Below are positions 18,358-27,000 of a stretch of 64,000 nucleotides of DNA, piece after piece. Each line of letters opens with the position of its first letter. Position 1 is the first letter of the stretch. The stretch lies in assembly GCA_018817425.1 (NCBI GenBank), contig JAHITX010000063.1, positions 17,544 through 81,543 of the forward strand, in the 5' to 3' direction. The position numbers and the translations under genes are program-made. The DNA comes from Pseudomonadota bacterium (GTDB taxonomy: Bacteria; Desulfobacterota; Desulfobacteria; Desulfobacterales; RPRI01). The notes under the pieces are model-generated. The model did not search any database and was not told the origin of the DNA. It worked only from the letters and a program-made list of their open reading frames with translations.

Positions 18358-18773
18358 ATGAAAAGATATTTGTTTGTAGCATTTTAACCCGAAGCTACGT
18401 ACTGGGTTATTACCGGGTTATTAATGGAAGAAACTTGCTCTTTCAATACGGTCTATCAGTGTTGTTTCTTAGGAGGTATGCTCATCGGCATGTTTTTGTT
18501 CTATTCCGCAAGTGCATCGGTTTCCCTTGTTACAGCGACATTTACTGTTCCTGTGGATTATACGAATGATCCAACGGGTTATATTTCTTCTCTTGGCATT
18601 TATCAAGGAATGCCAGCGGAAATCTTATAGTATCTTTTCCGGACATCGATCCAAATGCCTGCATTATTGGAAGTATGCCCTCAACCACTGTGCCTGTATC
18701 TGCTACAATATATCTCGTTGGTTCGGGTTTGCTCAGTCTTGTAGGATTGAGAAAAAGATTGAGAAAGGGGTAA
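18358..18773 (+). pseudogene. Decayed PEP-CTERM protein gene
   Basis: A start with good ribosome site (AAAGGAGGTTGT then ATG at 18358) stops after 9 codons. A signal-peptide-like segment in another frame (GMFLFYSASASVSLVTATF) follows, and the end of the region reads TTVPVSATIYLVGSGLLSL then VGLRKRLRKG before TAA at 18771-18773: a standard PEP-CTERM tail (P motif, hydrophobic helix, basic end). At least two frame changes or stops separate these parts. Confidence 0.65.
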
Positions 18774-19370
18774 CCAAATCTATAAAGCCTGATACAACCG
18801 TTATTATGGAAAACCCACGTCTTATTTATAAGACAATCTATGAGATCCAAACGTAAATATCAGAAGTATAAACCATTAGTTTCAGATTTTGTAACATCCA
18901 GGCCTGCTTAAACTGCTGAGGCCGCCTGCTTCAGAAAATGCTTCTATTTGAGTGCCGATTTCACCGGCTATCTTGCTTCTGGGGACATGGCTTATTGAAT
19001 TAGTTGCTATCCGCAGAAGTGCCTGAAACTAACGGAATTTTTTGTTTCAGATCTGTTGACTCTTGTTGTGTTGCCTGTTTTGTATAATCTTTTTATCCGT
19101 AATATTCACTGAAAGATAAAGGAAAAATAGGAATTTTGGAAGTAATAATCTTCTTTGAGGTTGGAGTGATGCCCTTGACCATATGGAGCAATATAATCTT
19201 CATTGATAAAAAAATTCCCATTTTTTGCTAATCTGTAAGCTATCTGTAGGTACCTTTGTATTATGTATACTTAAGCACATGGCGAAAAATCAGGTATTTC
19301 CAAACCTGTGTTGTTTTGGAGGGACTACCAATGTACTGAATGTAAATCTTAAATATAATGGAGGAAGAAA
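18774..19370. other. Gene-free stretch before the PEP-CTERM gene
   Basis: No intact gene. On the minus strand 18882-18992 is an open, protein-like stretch (KIAGEIGTQIEAFSEAGGLS) without a start, perhaps another gene relic; I do not recognise it. AGGAGGA before 19371 is the ribosome site of the next gene. No convincing promoter or RNA was found. Confidence 0.4.
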
Positions 19371-20087
19371 ATGAAAAAGTTGATAATGGCAGTATTTCTA
19401 ACTAGTTTGGTTATCGGTGTTGTTTCCCCTGCCTTTGCAGTTAATTTAACCAGTCTTACACTGGAGAAATCAACGGCTATAGGAGCCTGGACTAACGCGC
19501 CTGGCGGAATTTGGTCGTCAAACCTTGGTGATCCTTTTGCTCAGTTGGGTGTGAGGCAAAATGGGGTTTTCCTAAACACTCCTGGAAACGGGCTTGATCT
19601 CGGTGAAATTTCAATTGATCTATTGCCGGGACTTAACACTTTTGAGCTTTTCGGGACGTCAAGTACCGGTGGAAGCGATTATTACGGTTTAGCATTGTTT
19701 TTTGATCATAATGCTTCCCCTCCTGATATGGCCGTTTATAATTCAAATGGTTCATCAGGACCTTTTGCAGTGACTCCGGCAGGCACAACTATTTCGGGAA
19801 GCGCAAACGGTGGAATGTTTCCGGACATTGCGCCTGGCTCATCGATTTTCTCAGCCCCAGACGGCTCTACAGTGGAATTAGTTGGTTTTAATGTTGTATA
19901 TGACGCATCAAACATAGTAGATATAGTTAGCTGGGGAAATATTGCAGCTGATGGTTATGTCGATACACATGCAGTTCTGGAACTGAACTATACCCCAGTA
20001 CCCGTGCCTGGTACTATGCTCCTTTTGAGTTCTGGGCTAATTAGTCTTATAGGATTCAGAAAAAAATTTAAGAATAATTGTAAATAA
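19371..20087 (+). CDS. PEP-CTERM sorting domain protein
   Basis: 238-residue exported protein. Signal peptide MKKLIMAVFLTSLVIGVVS with cut near AFA; a Gly/Ser/Thr-rich beta-type middle; and a C-terminal sorting tail VPVPGTMLLLSSGLISLIGF followed by RKKFKNN. Exosortase would cut at the tail and attach or release the protein at the cell surface; no exosortase gene is in this window. GGAGGAAGAAA precedes the ATG. Function of the middle part unknown. Confidence 0.82.
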   Translation: MKKLIMAVFLTSLVIGVVSPAFAVNLTSLTLEKSTAIGAWTNAPGGIWSSNLGDPFAQLGVRQNGVFLNTPGNGLDLGEISIDLLPGLNTFELFGTSSTGGSDYYGLALFFDHNASPPDMAVYNSNGSSGPFAVTPAGTTISGSANGGMFPDIAPGSSIFSAPDGSTVELVGFNVVYDASNIVDIVSWGNIAADGYVDTHAVLELNYTPVPVPGTMLLLSSGLISLIGFRKKFKNNCK

Positions 20088-20088
20088 T

Positions 20089-20262
20089 CGTAATAGCAAC
20101 TAAGGCTATGGCGATAAAGGGTATAACAACTACGGCTACGCTTTAGCCGTTACGATGGCAGTTCGTCCCGGCGATGTATCCGCCGTGCCCATACCTGGAG
20201 CGGTCTGGCTATTTGGTTCTGGCTTAGCTGGTCTCATCGGCGAACGCAGGAAGAAAAAGTAG
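20089..20262 (+). pseudogene. 3' relic of a DUF1566/Lcl-type PEP-CTERM gene
   Basis: The frame reads YGYALAVTMAVRPGDVSA then VPIPGAVWLFGSGLAGLIG and ERRKKK before TAG at 20260. The first part resembles the end of Lcl/DUF1566 domains (AMAVRPGD), the second is a complete PEP-CTERM tail. There is no start or signal peptide and a stop occurs in frame at 20101, so only the 3' end of a former gene is left. Confidence 0.6.
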
Positions 20263-20272
20263 AAATATTTTT

Positions 20273-20408
20273 AACCCAAAGGCAGCCTCAAGGAAGCCCT
20301 GCCTTTCGTATTTATCGGCATTGCCGAGCGGGTCAACGCAGACGGCGGGAAGCAGCGTTGCGATAGTCGCGTCCAAGTTCAGTGGACGCCACTGGTTACT
20401 CTTGGGTT
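20273..20408. other. GC-rich multi-hairpin element, possible structured RNA
   Basis: An outer stem AACCCAA/TTGGGTT (20273-20279, 20402-20408) encloses four local stems: AGGCAG/CTGCCT (20280-20285, 20299-20304), TCGGC/GCCGA (20315-20319, 20323-20327), CAACGC/GCGTTG (20334-20339, 20355-20360) and GCGTCCA/TGGACGC (20369-20375, 20383-20389). It is clearly richer in G+C than its surroundings and begins 10 bases after the relic gene stop. I could not match it to a riboswitch class. Confidence 0.4.
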
Positions 20409-20505
20409 GCACATAAGTAATTACAGTTATAGTATTGCATAATATATTTATTTAGCTTCACTCCGTATATAATCTTTATTGTTAGCCTTTGAAAGGAGGA
20501 ATGAT

Positions 20506-21303
20506 ATGTGTAAGAAATTTGTGTGCTTTTGCTTCGTATTAGTTATCGTTTCTTTTGCAGGTAGTGTTATGGCTGCCCCATCTCCATATGCCTATAGTCT
20601 GGATCGCTTCCAGGTTATAGGTAATCTCCCTGGAAACATCATTGATGAGTTCAATGATGAGAGTATCGCCCCCAATTGGGAGGTTTATGATCCTACAGTG
20701 GTTGAATCAGGCGACATGGTAACCTTTAGAAATCCAGGAACTGTTGGTCAAATCACCCCCAATATCTCTTCAGAAATGAGCTATATTGGCTCTATGTTCA
20801 ATATGGAAGACGGAGCCGGCGACTATGAAGGGACCTCAACATGGACGAATGGTATTCCTGGTATTAACCAATTTTACCTTATGGGTATGAGTGGCTCTGA
20901 AGAAGATATTAGTATTAGCTTTGCCAATTTTGGCCCTGCGATGTCGGAATTATTTGGCATTCCCACAGGTCCTGTGATCTTGTTTGACAGATTCAAAGAT
21001 GTTGAAACTGGGGACTTTGACACACAAGCGATGCGGGTCATGCCAAGTGATATCACAGGTAACATTCTACTACGATTAAGCTTTGATGATGTTGATAAAC
21101 TTTACACAGGAACATATAGTCTCGATGGTGGCGCGACGTTTCTCGAACCATTCGCACCGATTGCCCCGAGTGATGCCAGTTCGGCTCCCAACTGGTATCT
21201 TGGTGCAGAGTCGTTTGAAGTGCAAGCTGTCCCTATTCCTTCCACTCTGCTCTTATTAGGCTCTGGATTAGTATTCATGTTTTCTAAGCGGAATAAGCGT
21301 TAG
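20506..21303 (+). CDS. PEP-CTERM sorting domain protein
   Basis: 265-residue exported protein. ATG at 20506 is preferred over the upstream in-frame start at 20479 because AAAGGAGGA lies 5 bases before it. Signal peptide CFCFVLVIVSFAGSVMA, a beta-rich middle, and the tail AVPIPSTLLLLGSGLVFMF with SKRNKR. The middle begins NLPGNIIDEFNDESIAPNWE, a pattern common in bacterial surface proteins carrying a jelly-roll fold. Flanked by a multi-hairpin element upstream and an attC-like palindrome 24 bases after the stop. Confidence 0.82.
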   Translation: MCKKFVCFCFVLVIVSFAGSVMAAPSPYAYSLDRFQVIGNLPGNIIDEFNDESIAPNWEVYDPTVVESGDMVTFRNPGTVGQITPNISSEMSYIGSMFNMEDGAGDYEGTSTWTNGIPGINQFYLMGMSGSEEDISISFANFGPAMSELFGIPTGPVILFDRFKDVETGDFDTQAMRVMPSDITGNILLRLSFDDVDKLYTGTYSLDGGATFLEPFAPIAPSDASSAPNWYLGAESFEVQAVPIPSTLLLLGSGLVFMFSKRNKR

Positions 21304-21327
21304 AGAGATGTCATTATTATGTTGTGA

Positions 21328-21390
21328 GCTAACATGGGGCTTGATTGAGACCGCTCGTAACCTCGCGTCTCATAAGCCCCTGCGTTAGAT
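21328..21390. repeat. attC-like palindrome after a PEP-CTERM gene
   Basis: GCTAAC (21328-21333) pairs with GTTAG of GTTAGAT (21384-21390), the latter fitting the integron consensus GTTRRRY. Inside are GGGGCTT/AAGCCCC (21336-21342, 21374-21380) and GAGAC/GTCTC (21347-21351, 21367-21371), split by unequal unpaired bases as in attC L-box arms. No integrase is present. A transcription terminator is the simpler reading, though no T-tract follows. Confidence 0.4.
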
Positions 21391-21411
21391 TCTAAAATAT
21401 GGTTAATCAAA

Positions 21412-21601
21412 TGAGCCAGTTTCAAAACTCCCCTTTTTGGCCGATCTTAAGCGTTGGGCTCAAATTTCGCACGAAGTGACACGTAGTGAAGCATAAGCGC
21501 TAACCTTTAGCGCTATCCTCGAAATACTAAATGTATTCCTGTGGTTGAAATTTTCGCTCGCCTTGAGCTTGACCAAACTGAAACGTTTTGAAAGTGGCTC
21601 A
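21412..21601. repeat. Family B dispersed repeat, copy 1 (long form)
   Basis: 190-bp element with inverted ends TGAGCCAGTTTCAAAAC and GTTTTGAAAGTGGCTCA (16 of 17 match). Internal blocks shared with the other copies include TTGGCCGATCT, GTTGGGCTCAAATTT, TCCTCGAAATAC and GCCTTGAGCTTGACCAAAC. The long form carries about 45 extra bases (CACGAAGTGACACGTAGTG and following) absent from copies 3 and 4. Confidence 0.8.
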
Positions 21602-22105
21602 AGCAATTAACTGAGCGCCATAACCTGCAAACTCAAATCAATTTATAAGTAAAATTCATGTTATTCGGGATGTAAAGGTTATGCTGGAATGACCTTGTGT
21701 TTCATACAGAGGAGCCGTATTATAAACTGTTTTATTGTTTTCGGCACAACGAAGCTGTTCTTTGATGATTACTTTGGAATAGTGTTTGGCAAGTGTTGCA
21801 ATCAATGGATTTTTGTCTGTTTTTGTCGAACTTGGGTTAAGGACATTGAATCCCCCTGGTCCCTGGCAGAGATTGTCTACCAGCACCATGAATTATATAA
21901 TCACAGCTATTTGATTATAATGGTAATTTTCACCGGACTGCGGAATCCAAACTCACAGCTTTCGATGTCTTTCAGCATCCTGATCGTCGGTGTCGGCGCC
22001 GTTTTTATGAATCATCAGCTTAATTTCTGCCTAAACGGAATCCGGGCAACATAATCGAGGGCGTGGTGATCACAAAGCATATTTATGACAATCGCTATAA
22101 ACTTA
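21602..22105. other. Gene-free stretch with possible decayed coding on the minus strand
   Basis: No intact gene. A 77-codon minus-strand frame (21656-21889) with protein-like content (GPGGFNVLNPSSTKTDKNPL) lacks an upstream body, and further upstream a short frame reads KLMIHKNGADTDDQDAERH, reminiscent of ankyrin repeats. Both look like relics; neither is identified. Confidence 0.3.
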
Positions 22106-22109
22106 TTAA

Positions 22110-22142
22110 TTTCTAACTATACCTTAATTCTTTTCTAACAAT
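22110..22142 (+). promoter_or_regulatory. Upstream Pho-box-like array
   Basis: Three 11-base units, TTTCTAACTAT, ACCTTAATTCT and TTTCTAACAAT, resemble the array nearer pstS. Spacing of one helical turn fits PhoB-type dimers. The MITE lies between this array and the pstS-proximal one. Confidence 0.4.
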
Positions 22143-22205
22143 CATACTCTATATTCATTGATATCAAATCACTTTGGATTTTGAAACCAGAGGGATTATA
22201 AGCAA

Positions 22206-22324
22206 CAGGGTAACCGCATTTAGCTTTTTCTTAAAAATTAATTTGATTAACTTATTATTGTTGGGTTCATTTAAAATCGGAAAAACTATTAAAGAACATA
22301 TTAATTCCAATTGCGGTTACCCTG
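22206..22324. mobile_element. MITE (family A) with target-site duplication
   Basis: 119-bp non-coding element. Ends CAGGGTAACCGCA and TGCGGTTACCCTG are perfect inverted repeats, flanked by TTATAAGCAA (22196-22205) and TTATAGGCAA (22325-22334), a 10-bp target duplication with one difference. The end sequence equals the one beside the ISAs1-type transposase relic at 18039, so this is probably a non-autonomous derivative moved by that enzyme; 8-10 bp duplications are usual for that IS family. The interior is AT-rich with no reading frame. Confidence 0.8.
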
Positions 22325-22375
22325 TTATAGGCAATGATATTATGAAATAAGGGGGGTGGTAATGATTTTAACTCA

Positions 22376-22408
22376 TATCTAATACTATTCTAACAAAATT
22401 CTAACAAA
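22376..22408 (+). promoter_or_regulatory. Pho box of the pst operon
   Basis: Two perfect 11-base direct repeats ATTCTAACAAA (22387-22397 and 22398-22408) preceded by a weaker unit TATCTAATACT (22376-22386). A TAATAT at 22415-22420 could be the -10. This is the place and period of a PhoB/PhoP binding site that replaces the -35 region, so phosphate limitation should induce the operon. Confidence 0.7.
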
Positions 22409-22451
22409 TAACTGTAATATTGCCATCTAAATAATTGGAGGAGAAATTATT

Positions 22452-23267
22452 ATGAAAAAATCAGTTTTTATAAGTGTTATTTTAGTAGTGTTGTTTTGTA
22501 CAGCCGGTATTGTTTTTGCCGGTAAAGTGGTTATCAAAGGCTCAACAACGGTTTTGCCGATAGCCCAAAAAACAGCCGAAGCTTTTATGAAAGAAAATCC
22601 TGAGGTTTCCATTTCAATTTCAGGCGGTGGTTCAGGTAACGGCATGAAAGCCCTTATTGACAAAACAACAGATATTGCAGACAGCTCGCGGTTTATTAAA
22701 GATAAAGAAGTAAAGCTGGCTATGGAAAAAGGCGTTTATCCGGTTCCTTTTGCAGTTGCTTATGATTGTATTGTGCCTGTAGTACATACCTCAAATCCGG
22801 TTAAAGATATCAGCATAGATAAACTGAAAGATGTTTATCAGGGCAAAATTAAGAACTGGAAGGAATTAGGCGGAGACGACAGGAAGGTAGTGGTAATTTC
22901 CCGCGATACTTCTTCAGGTACTTATGAAGTATGGGAAGACAAAGTAATGAAAAAGGAAAGAGTGTATCCCGGCGCTTTATTGCAGGCCTCCAATGGCGCT
23001 GTTGCCCAGGCTGTTTCCAAAAATAAAAATGCTATCGGATACATCGGTGTAGGGTATATAAACAAGGATGTAAAGCCTTTGACGGTAAACGGTATACAAG
23101 GCAATCCCAAAACCACTCTTGAAGGTTCATACCCTATAAGCAGAGCTCTTTATATGTTTACGCCTGGCTGGCCGGAAGGTGATGTGGCTAATTTTATCAA
23201 CTATGTTTTAAATCCGGAAAAAGGTCAAAAACTGGTTGAAGAAGTTGGATTTGTACCTTTATATTAG
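22452..23267 (+). CDS. pstS: Phosphate ABC transporter substrate-binding protein
   Basis: 271-residue periplasmic phosphate-binding protein. Signal peptide with cut near VFA; KGSTTVLPIAQ (phosphate-binding serine/threonine loop), SGGGSGNGMKALI, and DTSSGTYEVWEDKVM are typical for PstS. First gene of pstSCAB-phoU, with Pho boxes upstream and GGAGGA before the ATG. Slightly short for the family but complete. Confidence 0.95.
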   Translation: MKKSVFISVILVVLFCTAGIVFAGKVVIKGSTTVLPIAQKTAEAFMKENPEVSISISGGGSGNGMKALIDKTTDIADSSRFIKDKEVKLAMEKGVYPVPFAVAYDCIVPVVHTSNPVKDISIDKLKDVYQGKIKNWKELGGDDRKVVVISRDTSSGTYEVWEDKVMKKERVYPGALLQASNGAVAQAVSKNKNAIGYIGVGYINKDVKPLTVNGIQGNPKTTLEGSYPISRALYMFTPGWPEGDVANFINYVLNPEKGQKLVEEVGFVPLY

Positions 23268-23273
23268 AGAATT

Positions 23274-24173
23274 ATGGAAATGATAAATATCCGGCAATTT
23301 AAAGATAAATGGCTGCATCGCTTGTTTTTTTGTATTGCGACAGCATCTATTGCAATTCTTGTTATGATTTCATTGTTTCTTTTTATGGAAGGGCTGCCAA
23401 TTTTTCAAAAGGTAAGTGTCACCGATTTTATATTTGGTAAATACTGGTATCCCACTTCAGATCCACCGGATTTTGGAATATTCCCATTAATTATAGGTTC
23501 AATTGCAGTTACTGTTATTTCGGCCATGATGTCAATCCCTTTAGGGGTGATGACTGCAATATATCTGGCCGAAATAGCTTCAAGTAAAGTCAGAGAAATC
23601 GTAAAACCTGTTGTAGAGCTTCTTGCCGCTTTACCTTCTGTAGTAATTGGATTTTTTGGAATGGTTGTTGTTGCTCCATTTTTACAAAACATTTTAGATG
23701 TTCCAACCGGCTTGAATTTATTTAATGCCGCTTTAATGCTTGCCTTTATGTCGATACCTACAATTTGCAGCATATCCGAAGATGCCATTTTCAGTGTTCC
23801 TGTAGCATTAAAAGAAGCCTCATTATCTTTAGGCGCCACACACTGGGAAACGATTATCAGGGTTATTTTGCCGGCCTCAATTTCAGGGATCAGTACAGCA
23901 GTTATACTTGGTATGTCACGGGCAATCGGAGAAACTATGGTTGTATTAATGGTAGCAGGCGGCGCTGCAATGATTCCAACCGGCATTTTTGATCCGGTTC
24001 GACCGATGCCGGCAAGTATAGCAGCTGAAATGGCGGAAGCGCCATTTCGCGGCGATCATTACTATGCCCTTTTTGCAACCGGAATCGTGCTTTTTCTTTT
24101 TACTCTTATGTTTAACCTGATTGCCGATCATATTGCAAATAAGTATAGGCAAACGGGTGAGGCATCCCTATAA
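23274..24173 (+). CDS. pstC: Phosphate ABC transporter permease PstC
   Basis: 299-residue inner-membrane permease with six hydrophobic segments. PstC marks include the long periplasmic loop with FGKYWYPTSDPPDFGIFPL, the EAA loop EASLSLGATHWETIIRVILP, and SRAIGETMVVLM. Starts 6 bases after pstS. Confidence 0.95.
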   Translation: MEMINIRQFKDKWLHRLFFCIATASIAILVMISLFLFMEGLPIFQKVSVTDFIFGKYWYPTSDPPDFGIFPLIIGSIAVTVISAMMSIPLGVMTAIYLAEIASSKVREIVKPVVELLAALPSVVIGFFGMVVVAPFLQNILDVPTGLNLFNAALMLAFMSIPTICSISEDAIFSVPVALKEASLSLGATHWETIIRVILPASISGISTAVILGMSRAIGETMVVLMVAGGAAMIPTGIFDPVRPMPASIAAEMAEAPFRGDHYYALFATGIVLFLFTLMFNLIADHIANKYRQTGEASL

Positions 24174-24193
24174 ACCGATAATAGGAAACAGGC

Positions 24194-25093
24194 ATGGATG
24201 CCAAAGCAGACCGGAACATAGCCAAAAAAGCAGCACCCTATTTAAGGCGAAAACGTGTACTTACTCAAACAATCACGTTTTTTTTCTTTCGCTCTGCTGC
24301 ATTGATTAATGGATTGGCGTTAATTATTATACTCTATTTTGTTATATCCAATGGCTGGAGGGCTATTAACTGGACGTTTTTATCACAGCCGCCTATGGAT
24401 TCCATGACAAAAGGAGGTATATTCCCCTGTATTGTAGGTACATTGGCTTTAAGTATCGGGGCTTTGATTTTCTCTTTTCCAATCGGGGTGTCATCTGCTA
24501 TTTATCTTAATGAATATGCACGACCGGGGCGCGTCTTAAGAATAATCCGCCTTGGAATTAATAATCTTGCAGGTGTGCCATCAGTGGTTTTCGGACTTTT
24601 CGGGCTTGCATTCTTTGTAATTTATCTTAAACTTGGAGTCAGCCTGCTGGCTGGTGCTCTTACATTGGGCGTGATGAATCTTCCCATAGTTATCGGAGCA
24701 TCAGAAGAAGCATTAAAGGGTGTTCCGAAATCATACAGGGAAGCTTCGCTGGGTTTGGGTGCCACTAAACTGCAAACAATATTTAGAGTAGTATTGCCTG
24801 CGGCGCTACCAGGCATCTTAACAGGCGCGATACTTGGAATAGGAAGGGCGGCAGGTGAAACTGCCCCGATTATGTTTACAGCCGCCGTCTTTTTTTCACC
24901 GCGCCTGCCCAAATCGGTTTTTGATGAAATCATGGCATTACCCTATCATATTTATGTTCTTGCTACTGCCGGAACGGAAATTGAAAAAACCCGGCCTTTG
25001 CAATATGGTACTTCTTTAGTGCTGATAGCGCTTGTGCTTGGGATAAATCTTGTGGCAATTATTTACCGTTCACGTCTCAGGCGAAAAAGATAG
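24194..25093 (+). CDS. pstA: Phosphate ABC transporter permease PstA
   Basis: 299-residue second permease of the complex. The EAA loop reads [20 protein letters not shown] and is followed by [16 protein letters not shown], which is diagnostic of PstA. Starts 20 bases after pstC; forms the heteromeric membrane channel with PstC and is driven by PstB. Confidence 0.95.
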   Translation: MDAKADRNIAKKAAPYLRRKRVLTQTITFFFFRSAALINGLALIIILYFVISNGWRAINWTFLSQPPMDSMTKGGIFPCIVGTLALSIGALIFSFPIGVSSAIYLNEYARPGRVLRIIRLGINNLAGVPSVVFGLFGLAFFVIYLKLGVSLLAGALTLGVMNLPIVIGASEEALKGVPKSYREASLGLGATKLQTIFRVVLPAALPGILTGAILGIGRAAGETAPIMFTAAVFFSPRLPKSVFDEIMALPYHIYVLATAGTEIEKTRPLQYGTSLVLIALVLGINLVAIIYRSRLRRKR

Positions 25094-25118
25094 TAATCAT
25101 AAAATAAGGAACGGAATT

Positions 25119-25904
25119 TTGAGTATAACTGATAAAACAGATACGAATAAGACTTTAAAAATAGCATCAAAAAACCTTAATTTTTTTTATGGTAAATTTA
25201 AAGCTCTTAATAACATATCACTGGAATTTTATGAAAATCAGGCTTTTGCCCTTATAGGGCCGTCCGGCTGCGGGAAAAGTACATTTCTTCGGTGTTTAAA
25301 CCGTATGAATGATTTGATTCCGCATTCGCGTGTGGAAGGCGAGTTGCTTTTGGACGGAGAAAATATTTATGCACCTTCTGTTGATGTGGTTTCCCTGAGA
25401 AGCCGCATTGGTATGGTTTTTCAGAAGCCAAATCCTTTTCCCAAAACCATTTTTGAAAATGTAGCTTATGGGCTCAGAGTCCAGGGTATTCGCGATAAGG
25501 CTTTTCTCGAAGAAAGTGTTATCAAATCTCTCAAACGCTCGGCATTGTGGGATGAAGTAAAAGACAGATTGCATGCATCTGCGTTAGGGCTATCGGGCGG
25601 GCAGCAGCAGCGTTTATGTATTGCAAGAGCTTTAGCGGTTGAGCCTGAAGTACTGCTTATGGATGAGCCCTGTTCGGCCTTAGATCCGATTGCCACACAG
25701 AAGATTGAAGAACTGATTAATGAATTAAAAGAATTCTTTACCATTATAATTGTTACCCATAACATGCAGCAAGCTGCAAGAGTTTCCGATATTACCGCAT
25801 TTTTTTATATGGGAGAACTCATCGAGGTCGGAGATACGGATACACTTTTTACCCGGCCGAAATTAAAAAAAACGCAAGATTATATTACAGGTCGATTCGG
25901 TTGA
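25119..25904 (+). CDS. pstB: Phosphate ABC transporter ATPase PstB
   Basis: ATPase of the phosphate importer, 261 residues from TTG at 25119. That start is chosen because AAGGAA lies 7 bases upstream and the protein then matches family length; longer frames would overlap pstA. Walker [10 protein letters not shown] (47-55), signature LSGGQQQR, Walker B VLLMDEP and the H-loop VTHNMQQA are intact. Confidence 0.93.
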   Translation: MSITDKTDTNKTLKIASKNLNFFYGKFKALNNISLEFYENQAFALIGPSGCGKSTFLRCLNRMNDLIPHSRVEGELLLDGENIYAPSVDVVSLRSRIGMVFQKPNPFPKTIFENVAYGLRVQGIRDKAFLEESVIKSLKRSALWDEVKDRLHASALGLSGGQQQRLCIARALAVEPEVLLMDEPCSALDPIATQKIEELINELKEFFTIIIVTHNMQQAARVSDITAFFYMGELIEVGDTDTLFTRPKLKKTQDYITGRFG

Positions 25905-25919
25905 AAATGAGGTGATTAA

Positions 25920-26576
25920 ATGACTAAACGTTTTGAAAAAGAACTTGAAAAGATTAAAAAACTGATTCTTTCTCTTGGCGCCATGGCTGAAGAAGAATTT
26001 CGGATGGCTGTTAAAGCCATCGAATTAAAGGATGCTGAAATTGCCCAAAAAATTATTAAAAATGATTATAAAATAGATGATATGGAAGTAGAGATTGAAG
26101 AAGAATGCCTTAAAGTTTTGGCACTGCATCAGCCTGTGGCAGTTGATTTGCGATTTATTGTAGCAGTGATAAAAATAAATAATGACCTTGAAAGAATTGG
26201 CGATGAAGCAGTCAATATAGCCGAGCGTGTAGAAAGTCTGGCAAAACGTAAAAGCACAAGCTATTACTATGATTATTCTACAATGTCTGCAAAAGTTGAA
26301 ACAATGTTAAAAATGAGCCTGGATGCGCTGGTAAATCTGGATATAGATATAGCCTTTAAAGTACTGACAAAAGATGATGAAGTTGATGCTATTCAAAGTG
26401 AGGTTTACCGGATTACAAAACAGGCCCTGCAAAAAAATAACGATGATGTAGCTTATTTAATTAATCAGTTTTTAATTTCACGTCATCTTGAAAGAATTGC
26501 AGATCATGCCACAAATATTGCAGAAGAAGTAATCTATCTTGTTGAGGGTGAAATAGTAAGGCACGGGAGATATTAG
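25920..26576 (+). CDS. phoU: Phosphate signalling protein PhoU
   Basis: 218-residue all-helical protein with two PhoU three-helix repeats. Metal-binding-type motifs are visible in INNDLERIGDEAVNIAE and ISRHLERIADHATNIAEE. It damps Pho signalling through the Pst complex and the sensor kinase (no phoR/phoB in this window). Fifteen bases after pstB. Confidence 0.95.
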   Translation: MTKRFEKELEKIKKLILSLGAMAEEEFRMAVKAIELKDAEIAQKIIKNDYKIDDMEVEIEEECLKVLALHQPVAVDLRFIVAVIKINNDLERIGDEAVNIAERVESLAKRKSTSYYYDYSTMSAKVETMLKMSLDALVNLDIDIAFKVLTKDDEVDAIQSEVYRITKQALQKNNDDVAYLINQFLISRHLERIADHATNIAEEVIYLVEGEIVRHGRY

Positions 26577-26902
26577 CGTCATATTTTATATTCCTTGAAT
26601 CCCTCCAGTAATTGCCGGAATGAAGAGGGCTTGGATTTTTCAAAGCTCACTTCGACCATGTAAGCAAAGTCGTATTTTATATCTCTTTGTGCCAAGTTGA
26701 TGTCTTCACATCATTGCTACTTCTTCCTTGTAGTGATCATTTCGGTGACGCCAACGAAATGATCTTCGATTCGGAACCACCGTTAATACAGGGAAGCTTT
26801 ACCTTTTTAATGCAACCTTGAAATTGCGGTACTTATCGAATAGGACTCTGATATCAATCTGATTTTATCAGTTATTCCTTCATCCTTAACATAATTTAAT
26901 AT
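26577..26902. other. Gene-free stretch between phoU and the toxin-antitoxin pair
   Basis: No intact gene. A minus-strand frame from 26579 to about 26700 is open and protein-like (NLAQRDIKYDFAYMVEVSF) but has no start; a relic is possible. GATCATTTCG/CGAAATGATC (26735-26744, 26755-26764) forms a perfect 10-bp hairpin of unknown use. Confidence 0.35.
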
Positions 26903-26960
26903 ATGATAATATATCATATGATAAATCTGTTGACTTATTTATCATATGATATATTATCAT
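26903..26960 (+). promoter_or_regulatory. Palindromic operator with embedded promoter for the MqsR-like/Panacea pair
   Basis: 24-base arms (26903-26926 and 26937-26960) are perfect inverted repeats built on ATATCATATGATA, with a 10-base centre. A -35 TTGACT (26930-26935) and -10 TATTAT (26952-26957), 16 bases apart, lie inside it, 40 bases before the toxin start. Repressor binding would block RNA polymerase directly; the downstream HTH antitoxin is the obvious candidate. Confidence 0.7.
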
Positions 26961-27000
26961 AATAAACGTTCACATTATTCAATCAAACGGAGATTGCTTT

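Noticed and set aside
20273..20408. Known riboswitch (cobalamin or cyclic-di-GMP type)
   Set aside because: A GCCACTG string and some stems recall these classes, but the B12 box and the c-di-GMP core sequences are absent.
20273..20408. A canonical attC site
   Set aside because: The ends loosely fit, but the arms next to the outer stem do not pair with each other; the inner stems are local.
21689..22054. Plus-strand 121-residue frame as a gene
   Set aside because: Composition is not protein-like in its first half, no ribosome site, and opposite-strand relics explain the region better.
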